Below are positions 56,703 to 64,000 of a stretch of DNA of 64,000 nucleotides, piece after piece (the first letter of the stretch is position 1; every line of letters begins with the position of its first letter). The stretch is taken from assembly GCF_014322795.1 (NCBI RefSeq), contig NZ_JAASTT010000020.1:1-64000 (forward strand), read 5' to 3'. The position numbers were made by a program, and so were the translations under genes. Under the pieces are notes generated by a model that made no database searches, was not told the DNA's origin, and was given only the letters and a program-made list of their open reading frames with translations. Source of the DNA: Paenilisteria portnoyi (GTDB taxonomy: Bacteria; Bacillota; Bacilli; Lactobacillales; Listeriaceae).

Positions 56703-57716
56703 ATGGTACAAATTACAAAAGGTAAATTCGATGGCTTACAAAGACTTTCCAATGATAAAGGAATTATTGCTGCACTAGCAATTGACCAACGCGGCTCCCT
56801 CAAGAAAATGATTCAAGAGGCAAAAGGTTCTGAAAGCGACAAAGATGTAGAGGATTTCAAACAAATGGTCTCCGAAGAGCTGACACCATACGCATCCGCG
56901 ATTCTCCTGGATCTTCAATACGGTACGCCAGCTATCAAAGCGCGTAATGAGAACTGTGGCTTGCTGACATCTTACGAAAAAACGGGTTACGATGCCACAA
57001 CTCCAGGCAAACTTCCCGATTTAATCGCTGACCTATCCGCACTCCGTATCAAAGAAAGCGGCGGCGATGCAGTGAAAATTTTAGTATATTATGATCCAGA
57101 TGAGCCTGCTGAAATCAACGAAATTAAATACGCGTTCCTAGAAAGAATCGGCGCTGAGTGTAAAGAAGTCGATATCCCATTCTTCTTAGAACCAATTACG
57201 TACGATGCTAAAGTAACCGATTCAGCCAGCGCCGAATACGCGAAACTGAAACCTGCGAAAGTCAAAGCATCAATCAAAGAATTCTCCAAACCGCGTTATG
57301 GTGTGGATGTACTTAAACTCGAGGTTCCAGTGAACTTCAAATATGTAGAAGGCTTCACGGACGGCGAAACCGTTTATTCAATAGAAGAAGCAGGACGCCA
57401 TTTTGAAGAATGTTCCGATTTAAGCCCACTGCCATTCATTTATTTAAGTGCTGGCGTGACGGCAGAACTTTTCCATAAAACGATTGCTTTTGCGAATGAA
57501 CATAAAGTACAATATAGTGGCGTGCTTTGTGGTCGCGCAACTTGGAAAGACGGTATTGAAGTCTACGGCAAACAAGGTGACGATGCATTGCGCGAGTGGT
57601 TGCGCACGCAAGGTAAGGAAAATATCACATCACTTGACGGCTTACTAAACGCTGGAGCATCTCCATGGTGGGCTAAATATGGTTCATTTGAAGATGTACA
57701 TGTCGTAGAAAAATAA
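56703..57716 (+). CDS. lacD: Tagatose-1,6-bisphosphate aldolase, LacD type
   Basis: 337 residues from the ATG at 56703 (AAGGAG upstream). IAALAIDQRGSLKKMI, ILLDLQYGTPAIKA, and the Schiff-base Lys in YGVDVLKLEVPVNFKYVEGF. PFIYLSAGVTAELFHKTI and SGVLCGRATWKDG are also typical of class I LacD. It cleaves tagatose-1,6-bisphosphate to GAP and DHAP. No lac or gat genes are adjacent, so its partner pathway is elsewhere. As I recall, lmo0539. Terminator follows. Confidence 0.92.
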   Translation: MVQITKGKFDGLQRLSNDKGIIAALAIDQRGSLKKMIQEAKGSESDKDVEDFKQMVSEELTPYASAILLDLQYGTPAIKARNENCGLLTSYEKTGYDATTPGKLPDLIADLSALRIKESGGDAVKILVYYDPDEPAEINEIKYAFLERIGAECKEVDIPFFLEPITYDAKVTDSASAEYAKLKPAKVKASIKEFSKPRYGVDVLKLEVPVNFKYVEGFTDGETVYSIEEAGRHFEECSDLSPLPFIYLSAGVTAELFHKTIAFANEHKVQYSGVLCGRATWKDGIEVYGKQGDDALREWLRTQGKENITSLDGLLNAGASPWWAKYGSFEDVHVVEK

Positions 57717-57725
57717 CACAAGCAA

Positions 57726-57758
57726 AAACACGATTTCCCAGCGAAGTCGTGTTTTTTT
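57726..57758 (+). terminator. Terminator of lacD
   Basis: AAACACGA pairs with TCGTGTTT around an 11-nt loop, followed by a T-run. It also lies just past the TetR gene end. Confidence 0.75.
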
Positions 57759-57766
57759 GCGCCCAT

Positions 57767-58345
57767 TTAATCACTAACCACCAGAGCACTCCATATCAAC
57801 TGGGAAATTTCCGAATAATCACAGTCAGCCTCCGTATAAACTCCCTTCAAAATGTTCATACTATGCGCCTGAATCGTATTAAAAACAAACCCCATAATCA
57901 ACGCAATTGGCAATGGTTTGATTATTTTTTCAGTAATTCCAGTTTGCAAAAGCTCCTCCACAACGTTAGAATTCCCCATTTCAGTAGGATTAATCTCCTG
58001 CTGCTGACCTTTCAAAAATTTAATCTCCCGAATTAAAACGAGGCTATCAGGATCAGTCAACGCAAAATCATACAGCGAACGAATATAAGCTTCAAATCGC
58101 TGTTCAAACCGAAGCGTCTTATCATTCATCTCCTGTTGTTCAAATTTCACTTTCCCCATTTCTCTAGCAAAAACACTATCAATTAGCTCATCTTTATTCT
58201 TAAAATACAAATAAACATTAGACTGGGAAATCCCGACTTTCTTAGCTATCCGTATTGTAGAAACTGCAGCTGCTCCTTCCTTTAGTATTAATTCAACAGT
58301 GGCATCTTGGATTTTATCAATTTTACTAAAGTCTTTTTTTCTCAT
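57767..58345 (-). CDS. TetR-family transcriptional regulator
   Basis: 192 residues from an ATG at 58345 (MRKKDFSKIDKIQDATVELI). N-terminal helix-turn-helix: GAAAVSTIRIAKKVGISQSNVYLYFKNKDELIDSVF. The C-terminal domain has no specific match. There is no clear ribosome binding site at this ATG; a TTG ten codons upstream is possible. Divergent from the NmrA-like gene with twin palindromes in between that it probably binds. The gene pair is absent from the matching part of L. monocytogenes, as far as I recall. Confidence 0.85.
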   Translation of the reverse strand: MRKKDFSKIDKIQDATVELILKEGAAAVSTIRIAKKVGISQSNVYLYFKNKDELIDSVFAREMGKVKFEQQEMNDKTLRFEQRFEAYIRSLYDFALTDPDSLVLIREIKFLKGQQQEINPTEMGNSNVVEELLQTGITEKIIKPLPIALIMGFVFNTIQAHSMNILKGVYTEADCDYSEISQLIWSALVVSD

Positions 58346-58385
58346 AATAAATACAGTGTACTTCAAATCAACCAAAACTTCAACC

Positions 58386-58414
58386 TTGACAAAGATAGAC
58401 TTATCTTTTATACT
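58386..58414 (+). promoter_or_regulatory. Promoter of the NmrA-like gene
   Basis: TTGACA (58386-58391), 17-bp spacer, TATACT (58409-58414): close to ideal. Operator 1 covers the spacer. Confidence 0.8.
58391..58408. promoter_or_regulatory. TetR operator 1
   Basis: AAAGATA-GACT-TATCTTT is a perfect 7-4-7 palindrome located between the -35 and -10 boxes. Confidence 0.75.
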
Positions 58415-58426
58415 GACAGTATCATA

Positions 58427-58444
58427 AAAGATAGTATTATCTTT
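58427..58444. promoter_or_regulatory. TetR operator 2
   Basis: AAAGATA-GTAT-TATCTTT has the same arms as operator 1, 36 bp downstream centre to centre, just past the expected transcription start. Confidence 0.75.
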
Positions 58445-58465
58445 TAATAAAAGGAGACATATATT

Positions 58466-59386
58466 ATGAAAATCACACTTTTAGGTTCACTTGGAAATAT
58501 TAATCGGATTGTCGCTCCAAAACTCATCACAGACGGGCATGAAGTGACCGTCATCACATCGCAAGAAGAACGCATCCCAGCAATTGAAGCATTGGGAGCC
58601 AAAGCCGCAGTTGGAAGCATGGCCGACGTAGATTTTTTAACAGAACAATTTAGCGGTCGTGATGTTGTTTATTTGATGATTGCCACAGGAACAGGAGAGG
58701 ATTTATTCACAATCGCGAAGTCCCAGGCTGACATTTTTACTGCAGCTATTCAAAAATCCGGCGTGAAAAACGTAGTCAATCTTAGCAGTATCGGCGCAGA
58801 TGCTGGTGAACAAGCTGGAGCACTTTACGCCTACCATATTATTGAAAATACGCTACGTTCACTGACAGATACTAATATCGCTTTCTTACGCCCAACCGGT
58901 TTTTACAACAACCTCTTCGCCCACTTAAACACAATTAAAGACACGCAAACCATCTATACGAATATTCCTGGCGATACGCTATCCTACTACGTCGATCCAG
59001 CCGACATTGCTGACGTTGTGTACCCGCTCATTACGAACACACCTCCAGACAAAACCGTTCATTACGCACTCAGTGATATGTTCACACTCCACCAATTTGC
59101 AGAGAAATTAAAGGCCCAATTAGGCTGGGACAATCTAAATGTTGTCGAAATCACAGACGAACAATATAAAAGCGCACTACTCGCCAATCACGTTCCAGAA
59201 AAACTCGTAGACGCCTTCATCAAAATGAGTCAATACCAACGCTCATCCGACAAAATCTACGACGATTTGAAAAAGCACAATCCTAGTTTTGGTAACATCA
59301 CAATTGATCAATTCGTGACTAGGTACGCTCAAGCCATTCTAGCCGATTCAGGAGATAGTCCAAAAGCCAGAACAATCGTTAGCTAA
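58466..59386 (+). CDS. NmrA-like NAD(P)-binding oxidoreductase
   Basis: 306 residues. N-terminal Rossmann segment MKITLLGSLGNINRIVAPKLITDGHEVTVIT; the canonical GxxGxxG is altered to GSLGNIN. Later NVVNLSSIGAD, ENTLRSLTDTNIAFLRPTGFYNNLF and YYVDPADIADVVYPLIT fit the NmrA/azoreductase (QOR2-like) group. Such proteins sense or use NAD(P)(H), often for quinone or redox stress. It is probably repressed by the adjacent TetR protein. AAGGAG precedes the ATG. Confidence 0.85.
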   Translation: MKITLLGSLGNINRIVAPKLITDGHEVTVITSQEERIPAIEALGAKAAVGSMADVDFLTEQFSGRDVVYLMIATGTGEDLFTIAKSQADIFTAAIQKSGVKNVVNLSSIGADAGEQAGALYAYHIIENTLRSLTDTNIAFLRPTGFYNNLFAHLNTIKDTQTIYTNIPGDTLSYYVDPADIADVVYPLITNTPPDKTVHYALSDMFTLHQFAEKLKAQLGWDNLNVVEITDEQYKSALLANHVPEKLVDAFIKMSQYQRSSDKIYDDLKKHNPSFGNITIDQFVTRYAQAILADSGDSPKARTIVS

Positions 59387-59394
59387 CCCCATAC

Positions 59395-59457
59395 AAAAAA
59401 GCAGGAAATCCCGTCCCAACCATACAAAAATGGCGTTCGTAATTCCCTGCTTTTTTT
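59395..59457. terminator. Bidirectional terminator
   Basis: AAAAAAGCAGG pairs with CCTGCTTTTTT, with extra pairing inside (GGAAT/ATTCC-like). It separates the NmrA-like and dus genes. Confidence 0.75.
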
Positions 59458-60412
59458 ATTTTTGAAATTCAGCCAAAACTTTCCTAACCTCTTCCGTCGA
59501 TTTCGTTCCCATCAATTGGATTCGCAGGTCATTCGCGCCTGGAAACCCCTTTACATAAATTTTAAAGAAGCGATGCAATCCTGTAATTGAACGCGGAACC
59601 AACTCAGCAAATTGATCTTGTAAATCAAGCTGTAGTCGCAATAATCCAATCAACTCCTGCGCCGTATGTTCCTTCTTCACTTTTTCAAACGCATACGGAT
59701 TCTTGAAAATACCGCGTCCAATCATAATCCCATCCACGCCATACTTCTCCGCAAGTTCCAAGCCCACTTCACGATCCAGAATATCCCCGTTAATCGTAAT
59801 CAACGTCTGAGGCGCCACACGATCACGAATCGCCATCACTTGAGGAATCAGTTCCCAATGCGCATCGGCCTTACTCATCTCATTCCGAGTCCGCAGATGG
59901 ACAGATAGATTCGCAATATCCTGCTCAAGCAAATGCGTAATCCAATTTTCTAGCTCATCCAATTCCGCATAACCAATCCGCGTTTTGACACTGACCGGAA
60001 TCCCACCAGCCTTCGCCGCTTCAATCAAATCCGCCGCTACTTCCGGCCGCAAAATAAGCCCACTGCCCTTTCCACGCCCCGCGACATTCGGAACCGGACA
60101 GCCCATATTAATGTCTATCCCCTTAAATCCCATCTCCGCCAAACCAATACTCATTTCCCGGAAAAACTCAGGCTTATCACCCCAAATATGCGCCACAATC
60201 GGCTGCTCATCCTCCGTAAAAACCAACCGCCCACGCACACTCTCAATACCATCAGGATGACAATAACTATCCGAATTCGTAAACTCAGTAAAAAAGACAT
60301 CCGGCGCACCAGCCTCTTTCACAACATGTCGAAAAACAACATCCGTCACATCTTCCATTGGTGCTAAAACAAAAAAAGGCTTCGGCAACTCTGCCCAAAA
60401 ATTAGTCGTCAT
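59456..60412 (-). CDS. dus: tRNA-dihydrouridine synthase
   Basis: 318 residues. FMN-binding barrel: [84 protein letters not shown] and [19 protein letters not shown] holds the conserved Cys. It reduces uridine to dihydrouridine in the tRNA D-loop. The APMEDVTD form and length resemble a DUS paralogue subgroup of Bacillota, distinct from the DusB near folK. Cytosolic. Monocistronic by spacing. Confidence 0.9.
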   Translation of the reverse strand: MTTNFWAELPKPFFVLAPMEDVTDVVFRHVVKEAGAPDVFFTEFTNSDSYCHPDGIESVRGRLVFTEDEQPIVAHIWGDKPEFFREMSIGLAEMGFKGIDINMGCPVPNVAGRGKGSGLILRPEVAADLIEAAKAGGIPVSVKTRIGYAELDELENWITHLLEQDIANLSVHLRTRNEMSKADAHWELIPQVMAIRDRVAPQTLITINGDILDREVGLELAEKYGVDGIMIGRGIFKNPYAFEKVKKEHTAQELIGLLRLQLDLQDQFAELVPRSITGLHRFFKIYVKGFPGANDLRIQLMGTKSTEEVRKVLAEFQK

Positions 60413-60479
60413 GATTCAATCTCCATTTCACTAAACTCTGTTACTTTCATAAAAACATGGTCATTCTACTAATAATACT

Positions 60480-60513
60480 AGAAAAAGACCCCCATCCAAA
60501 AGATGAGAGCCTT
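60480..60513 (-). terminator. Terminator of the rplM-rpsI operon
   Basis: On the minus strand AAGGCTCTCATC pairs with GATGGGGGTCTT over 12 positions (several G-U), followed by TTTTTC. Confidence 0.7.
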
Positions 60514-60524
60514 GAAAGTTTGTC

Positions 60525-60917
60525 TTAACGTTTTGAGAACTGAGGTGCACGACGCGCGCCTTTAAGACCTGGTTTTTTACGTTCTTTCATACGTGGGTCA
60601 CGAGTTAACAGACCTGCACGTTTTAATGGAGAACGGTAATCTGGTGCAACTTGTAGCAATGCACGTGAAATACCGTGACGGATTGCGCCAGCTTGACCAG
60701 TATAACCACCACCGTTTACGTTTACTAAAACATCATAGTTTCCTAGAGTTTCAGTTGCAACTAATGGTTGTTTAATAACTTCGCGAAGAGCCGCGAATGG
60801 AATGTAATCTTCCCAATCTCTACCGTTGATAACTACTTTGCCATCGCCTGGTACTAAACGTACACGAGCTACTGAGCTTTTACGACGACCTGTTCCATAA
60901 TATTGTACTTGAGCCAC
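60525..60917 (-). CDS. rpsI: 30S ribosomal protein S9
   Basis: 130 residues: [53 protein letters not shown], and the basic tail [13 protein letters not shown] whose terminal Arg contacts P-site tRNA. Normal length. Second gene of the rplM-rpsI operon (21-bp gap). Confidence 0.98.
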   Translation of the reverse strand: MAQVQYYGTGRRKSSVARVRLVPGDGKVVINGRDWEDYIPFAALREVIKQPLVATETLGNYDVLVNVNGGGYTGQAGAIRHGISRALLQVAPDYRSPLKRAGLLTRDPRMKERKKPGLKGARRAPQFSKR

Positions 60918-60938
60918 TATATTTCCCTCCTCTTCTAA

Positions 60939-61376
60939 TTATCCGCGTAATTGATACACTTCTGGTTTTTGTGCTGCATGTTCGTGCTCAGCGCCACCAT
61001 AAACGTGTAATTTCTTGAAAATTTGACGTCCTAGAGAGTTCTTTGGAAGCATTCCTTTGATAGAAAGTTCTAGCAATCTCTCTGGATTATTCGTACGTAG
61101 GTCACCCGCTGTACGTGATTTCAAACCGCCTGGATATTGAGAGTGACGGTAGTAAATTTTGTCAGTTGCTTTCTTACCTGTTAGAGCAATTTTACCTGCA
61201 TTAATAATAATTACGAAGTCCCCTGTATCAACATGAGGAGTAAATTGTGGTTTAATTTTACCACGTAAGATTGAAGCTACTTCACTAGATAAACGGCCAA
61301 GCGGAATACCTGTAGCATCAACAACATACCATTTACGCTCTACTTCGCCTGTTTTCGCCATATAAGTCGTACGCAT
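60939..61376 (-). CDS. rplM: 50S ribosomal protein L13
   Basis: 145 residues, same size as in Bacillus subtilis: [62 protein letters not shown] and [28 protein letters not shown] precedes the ATG. It is preceded by a leader region that may be the L13-type autoregulatory RNA. Confidence 0.98.
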   Translation of the reverse strand: MRTTYMAKTGEVERKWYVVDATGIPLGRLSSEVASILRGKIKPQFTPHVDTGDFVIIINAGKIALTGKKATDKIYYRHSQYPGGLKSRTAGDLRTNNPERLLELSIKGMLPKNSLGRQIFKKLHVYGGAEHEHAAQKPEVYQLRG

Positions 61377-61439
61377 AATTTTCCCTCCTAGATTTTAAGA
61401 AAAATGCGATCAGTAAACTGTTCCATAGCCCACGATCTG

Positions 61440-61530
61440 CTTTTCGATTTGATTTATTAAAATTTCCATTGTTTTGTTCAACACAACAACCTTCCGGGGC
61501 TTATTGTGGGGCAAACAATACCATAGTCAA
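61440..61530 (-). promoter_or_regulatory. Possible ribosomal protein L13 leader
   Basis: About 65-155 nt before rplM on the minus strand. CACAA-TAAGCCCCGGAAGG-TTGTTGTG can form a small hairpin, with CCCACAATAAGCCCCGG resembling the Bacillota L13 leader as I remember it. I cannot confirm the Rfam match. The rest of 61377-61615 shows no gene. Confidence 0.35.
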
Positions 61531-61615
61531 TAATACAGTCTTTATCGCAAAAAGTCAATGCGATTGAAGAAAAAATTTCAAACTACTTTAAATAGGCACG
61601 TTTTCCGCGAAACTT

Positions 61616-61741
61616 ATCAGCGTGCCGACAAATGCTCAGATACTAGGCAAAGGCGAGTACCAGCGCGGAATGTACGATTTGTACATGAGCACTGGAACGG
61701 AGTCTTTAACGACGTAGATGAGTGTTTGTCGGCGCGCTGAT
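61616..61741. repeat. 126-bp imperfect palindrome between truA and rplM
   Basis: The outer arms (about 22 bp, ending TCAGCG/CGCTGA and including GCCGACAAA/TTTGTCGGC) match with three G-U-compatible changes. The inner parts also match at about two thirds of positions, down to a perfect ATGTAC-GATTT-GTACAT centre. A competing hairpin uses GGCACG (61596-61601) with CGTGCC (61621-61626), inside the left arm. The element directly follows the truA stop, with no T-run after it. Confidence 0.7.
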
Positions 61742-61742
61742 T

Positions 61743-62483
61743 TTACTTATAGTAGACTTCCCATAGGTATAATCCCTGTGGCGGCGCTGTTTTGGCACCT
61801 TGCGTCCGATCTCGCGCTTCCAAATTCGCTTTGACCTGTGCCACCGTCAACCGATTATTCCCAACATCAAGCAACGTTCCAACCAAAATCCGAACCATAT
61901 TATACAAAAAGCCGTTTCCTTTAAAAGAAAAAACCAGCGTATCATCCTCTTCGATAATCTCGATCGCATAAATCGTCCGAACTTTATCCTCACGACCAGA
62001 TCCAGCCGCACAAAAACTCGTAAAATCATGCTCACCAGTCAGAACATCCGCCGCCTCACGCATCCGAGAAATATCTAATTTATAAGGAAAATGTAGCGTA
62101 AAATGCCGCGCGAAGGGGTCAAAAAACTCCGAACGCTGGACAAAATAGCGATATTCTTTTCCAATCGTCCCAAAACGCGCGTGAAAATCAGTCTCCACTT
62201 CCTCCACAGAAACAATACTAATATCATATGGCGTGAAAGTCTGCAACGCTTTCCGATATTTTGCCGGTGGTATCGCAAGCGGTGAATCGAAATGAATCAC
62301 CTGACCTTTTGCATGAACGCCCGTATCTGTTCGCCCAGAGCCGACAATCTTCACCACGTCACCTTTATGCATCCGCAATAGCGCTTTTTCAATTTCCTCC
62401 TGCACCGTTCGCCCATTCGGCTGAATCTGATAACCGACAAAATTAGTCCCATCATATTGAATTACTGCCTTAAATCGCTTCAT
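61743..62483 (-). CDS. truA: tRNA pseudouridine(38-40) synthase
   Basis: 246 residues: [32 protein letters not shown], catalytic Asp in [21 protein letters not shown], and [17 protein letters not shown]. It modifies the tRNA anticodon stem. Follows ecfT by 15 bp in the ecfA-ecfT-truA-rplM-rpsI order usual in Bacillota. AGGTG precedes the ATG. Confidence 0.96.
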   Translation of the reverse strand: MKRFKAVIQYDGTNFVGYQIQPNGRTVQEEIEKALLRMHKGDVVKIVGSGRTDTGVHAKGQVIHFDSPLAIPPAKYRKALQTFTPYDISIVSVEEVETDFHARFGTIGKEYRYFVQRSEFFDPFARHFTLHFPYKLDISRMREAADVLTGEHDFTSFCAAGSGREDKVRTIYAIEIIEEDDTLVFSFKGNGFLYNMVRILVGTLLDVGNNRLTVAQVKANLEARDRTQGAKTAPPQGLYLWEVYYK

Positions 62484-62498
62484 TTCTTACACCTCATC

Positions 62499-63296
62499 TT
62501 ATGATCGCAGCCAAACCAACAATGCCGTTACTACCAACATCATCACCAGCAAAAATGTATCCGAAAACCGCCACGCAAGCAGTCTAAATTTCGTCCTGCC
62601 CTTACCACCACGATAACCGCGCGCTTCCATCGCTATCGCCAAATCCTCCGCACGCTTAAACGCACTGATAAAAAGCGGCACGAGCAGCGGCACAATCGCC
62701 TTCATCCGGTCTTTGATTGGACCACTTGAAAACTCCACCCCGCGGGCCTTTTGCGCCTTCATAATTTTCTCCGTCTCATCCATTAGCGTTGGAATAAACC
62801 GCAATGCAATACTAAGCATCAACGCCAACTCATGCACTGGAAACCGCACGAACCGAAGCAACGCCAACATACTCTCAATCCCATCCGTCAACTCAATTGG
62901 ACTCGTTGTAAGCGTCAATAGCGTTGTCATAAATATAATCAACACAAACCGCGCAAAAATCATCGCCCCGTTCATCATTCCGAGACTCGTCACGTGAATC
63001 GGTCCCCATTCAAAATACGTCGTTCCGCCCTGCGTAAAAAACACCTGCAACAACAACGTCAAAATAATCAGCCAAAACACCGGTTGCAGCCCTTTTATAA
63101 AGAACATAAACGGCACGCGCGACGCAAATAACAAACTCAGTACAAACACAAATAATAACGCATATGTAAGCCAATTATTCGCGAGAAACACAATGATAAT
63201 AAAATACATCACGGCTGTAATTTTTGCACGAGGGTCTAGGCGATGTAGCCACGATTCACCGGGGATAAACCGACCGAGAATCATCTTCTCCATCAT
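62499..63296 (-). CDS. ecfT: Energy-coupling factor transporter transmembrane protein EcfT
   Basis: 265 residues, about five membrane helices. The two coupling-helix Ala-Arg-Gly motifs are present: KAQKARGVEF and AMEARGYRGG. The N-terminal FIPGESWLHRLDPRAK is also typical. It joins EcfA ATPases and substrate-specific S components for vitamin and metal uptake. Its ATG overlaps the upstream ecfA stop (ATGA). Confidence 0.95.
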   Translation of the reverse strand: MMEKMILGRFIPGESWLHRLDPRAKITAVMYFIIIVFLANNWLTYALLFVFVLSLLFASRVPFMFFIKGLQPVFWLIILTLLLQVFFTQGGTTYFEWGPIHVTSLGMMNGAMIFARFVLIIFMTTLLTLTTSPIELTDGIESMLALLRFVRFPVHELALMLSIALRFIPTLMDETEKIMKAQKARGVEFSSGPIKDRMKAIVPLLVPLFISAFKRAEDLAIAMEARGYRGGKGRTKFRLLAWRFSDTFLLVMMLVVTALLVWLRS

Positions 63297-64000
63297 TGGC
63301 TCGCCACGCCCTTCCCAAGGTACGGCACCATTTCTCCCACCAATTCATCAATCGTCAAACACGTTTTCTCAAGCTTCACCGCAAACCGCTGCTCAAAATT
63401 CCGCTGAAAATGCACCACATCCGGAACCGAGAGTCCTAAGTCCATCAACGCATCTGGCTGACTAAAAATTTCCCGCGGCGTCGCAACCTGTTCCACCGTT
63501 CCACCCTTCATCAAAATCACTTTTTCCGCGTAAGTCGCCGTATCTTCCATGCTATGCGTCACAAGAACCGTCGTCAACCCTTTCGTCCTGTGCAGCGTCG
63601 CAAACATCTCCATAATCTCCTTCCGCCCGTTCGGATCGAGCCCCGCTGTCGGTTCATCAAGCACCAAAACCCGCGGATCCATCGCCAAAACACCAGCAAT
63701 CGCCACACGTCGCATCTGACCACCAGAAAGTTCAAACGGCGAACGCATCAAAATTTCCTCCGTCAATCCGACCTCGACAATCACCTTACGTGCCCGCGCC
63801 TTCGCATCCTCTTCCGACACACCAAAATTTAGCGGTCCAAAACAAATATCCTTTTCCACCGTCTCCTCAAATAACTGCGCCTCTGGAAACTGAAAAACAA
63901 TGCCCACACGTTCCCGCAAATCACGCAATCCTTTTTGCTTTTCGCCAGCCTTAATAACCCGGTCCCCTAGCGTCACCACACCCTCCGTCGGTAATAACAA
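63293..64000 (-). CDS. ecfA2: Energy-coupling factor ATPase EcfA2, partial at window edge
   Basis: 235 residues are visible; the N-terminus with Walker A lies beyond position 64000. Present are the Q-loop VGIVFQFPEAQLFEETVEKDICFGP, signature ELSGGQMRRVAIAGVLAMDP, Walker B VLVLDEPTAGLDP and the switch His in VTHSMEDT. The C-terminal extension fits EcfA. A4-nt overlap with ecfT shows one operon. EcfA1 is expected further upstream, outside the window. Confidence 0.94.
   Translation of the reverse strand: MLLPTEGVVTLGDRVIKAGEKQKGLRDLRERVGIVFQFPEAQLFEETVEKDICFGPLNFGVSEEDAKARARKVIVEVGLTEEILMRSPFELSGGQMRRVAIAGVLAMDPRVLVLDEPTAGLDPNGRKEIMEMFATLHRTKGLTTVLVTHSMEDTATYAEKVILMKGGTVEQVATPREIFSQPDALMDLGLSVPDVVHFQRNFEQRFAVKLEKTCLTIDELVGEMVPYLGKGVASQ

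Overview
The window looks like a chromosomal segment of a Listeria-like bacterium (Listeriaceae, probably one of the higher-GC environmental species rather than L. monocytogenes). The reasons are the Bacillota-type ribosome binding sites, a sufCDSUB operon, secreted proteins built from the Listeria-type Ig-like repeat, a CbpA-like CBS-ACT protein, and gene order. As I remember it, the stretch from the GntR/beta-glucosidase pair through pbuG, hisJ, the his operon, gdhA, the lactonase, phosphoglycerate-mutase-like, POT, alcohol dehydrogenase, cbpA, siderophore-binding protein, serine hydrolase and lacD follows L. monocytogenes lmo0575 down to lmo0539 in reverse, with insertions. The suf block on the left and the rplM-rpsI-truA-ecf block on the right come from elsewhere on that reference map.

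Layout. 0-4 kb: a ParE-type toxin-antitoxin pair, DUF72 and DUF6157 genes, a small monooxygenase, a decayed oxidoreductase and a short UvrC paralogue without the C-terminal nuclease half. 4-11.6 kb: a surface/secretion island with a DUF5011-type wall protein, a modular GH18 chitinase and an M60 (enhancin-like) metalloprotease. 11.8-17 kb: the suf Fe-S assembly operon. 17-21 kb: a lipoprotein, a GntR regulator and a GH1 phospho-beta-glucosidase. 21-23.7 kb: a 36-residue holin-like toxin with a probable antisense RNA, a guanine riboswitch with pbuG, and hisJ. 23.8-26.4 kb: a large secreted repeat protein lying between hisJ and hisZ. 26.6-34.1 kb: a complete ten-gene his operon (hisZGDBHAFIEC).

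34.6-36.6 kb and 44.2-46.2 kb: two paralogous loci, each with a class-3 lipase carrying a helical C-terminus, a small helical partner downstream, and a divergent membrane/lipoprotein DUF1433-like gene. They match the reverse-domain type VII secretion lipase toxins (TslA) with their immunity and partner proteins. Between them lie a 2OG-Fe oxygenase, gdhA, a broken helicase, a frameshifted SH3b protein under two WalR-like boxes, a lactonase, a Gfo/Idh oxidoreductase and a frameshifted IS30-family element. A plant-type LRR protein follows at 46.8 kb. 48.5-59.4 kb returns to metabolic and transport genes, with two Fur-box candidates and a TetR/NmrA pair with twin operators. 59.4-64 kb: dus, rpsI, rplM, truA, ecfT and a partial ecfA, with a 126-bp palindrome between truA and rplM.

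No tRNA, rRNA, CRISPR array or prophage was seen. All functional calls are from reading the sequence; no database search was possible.
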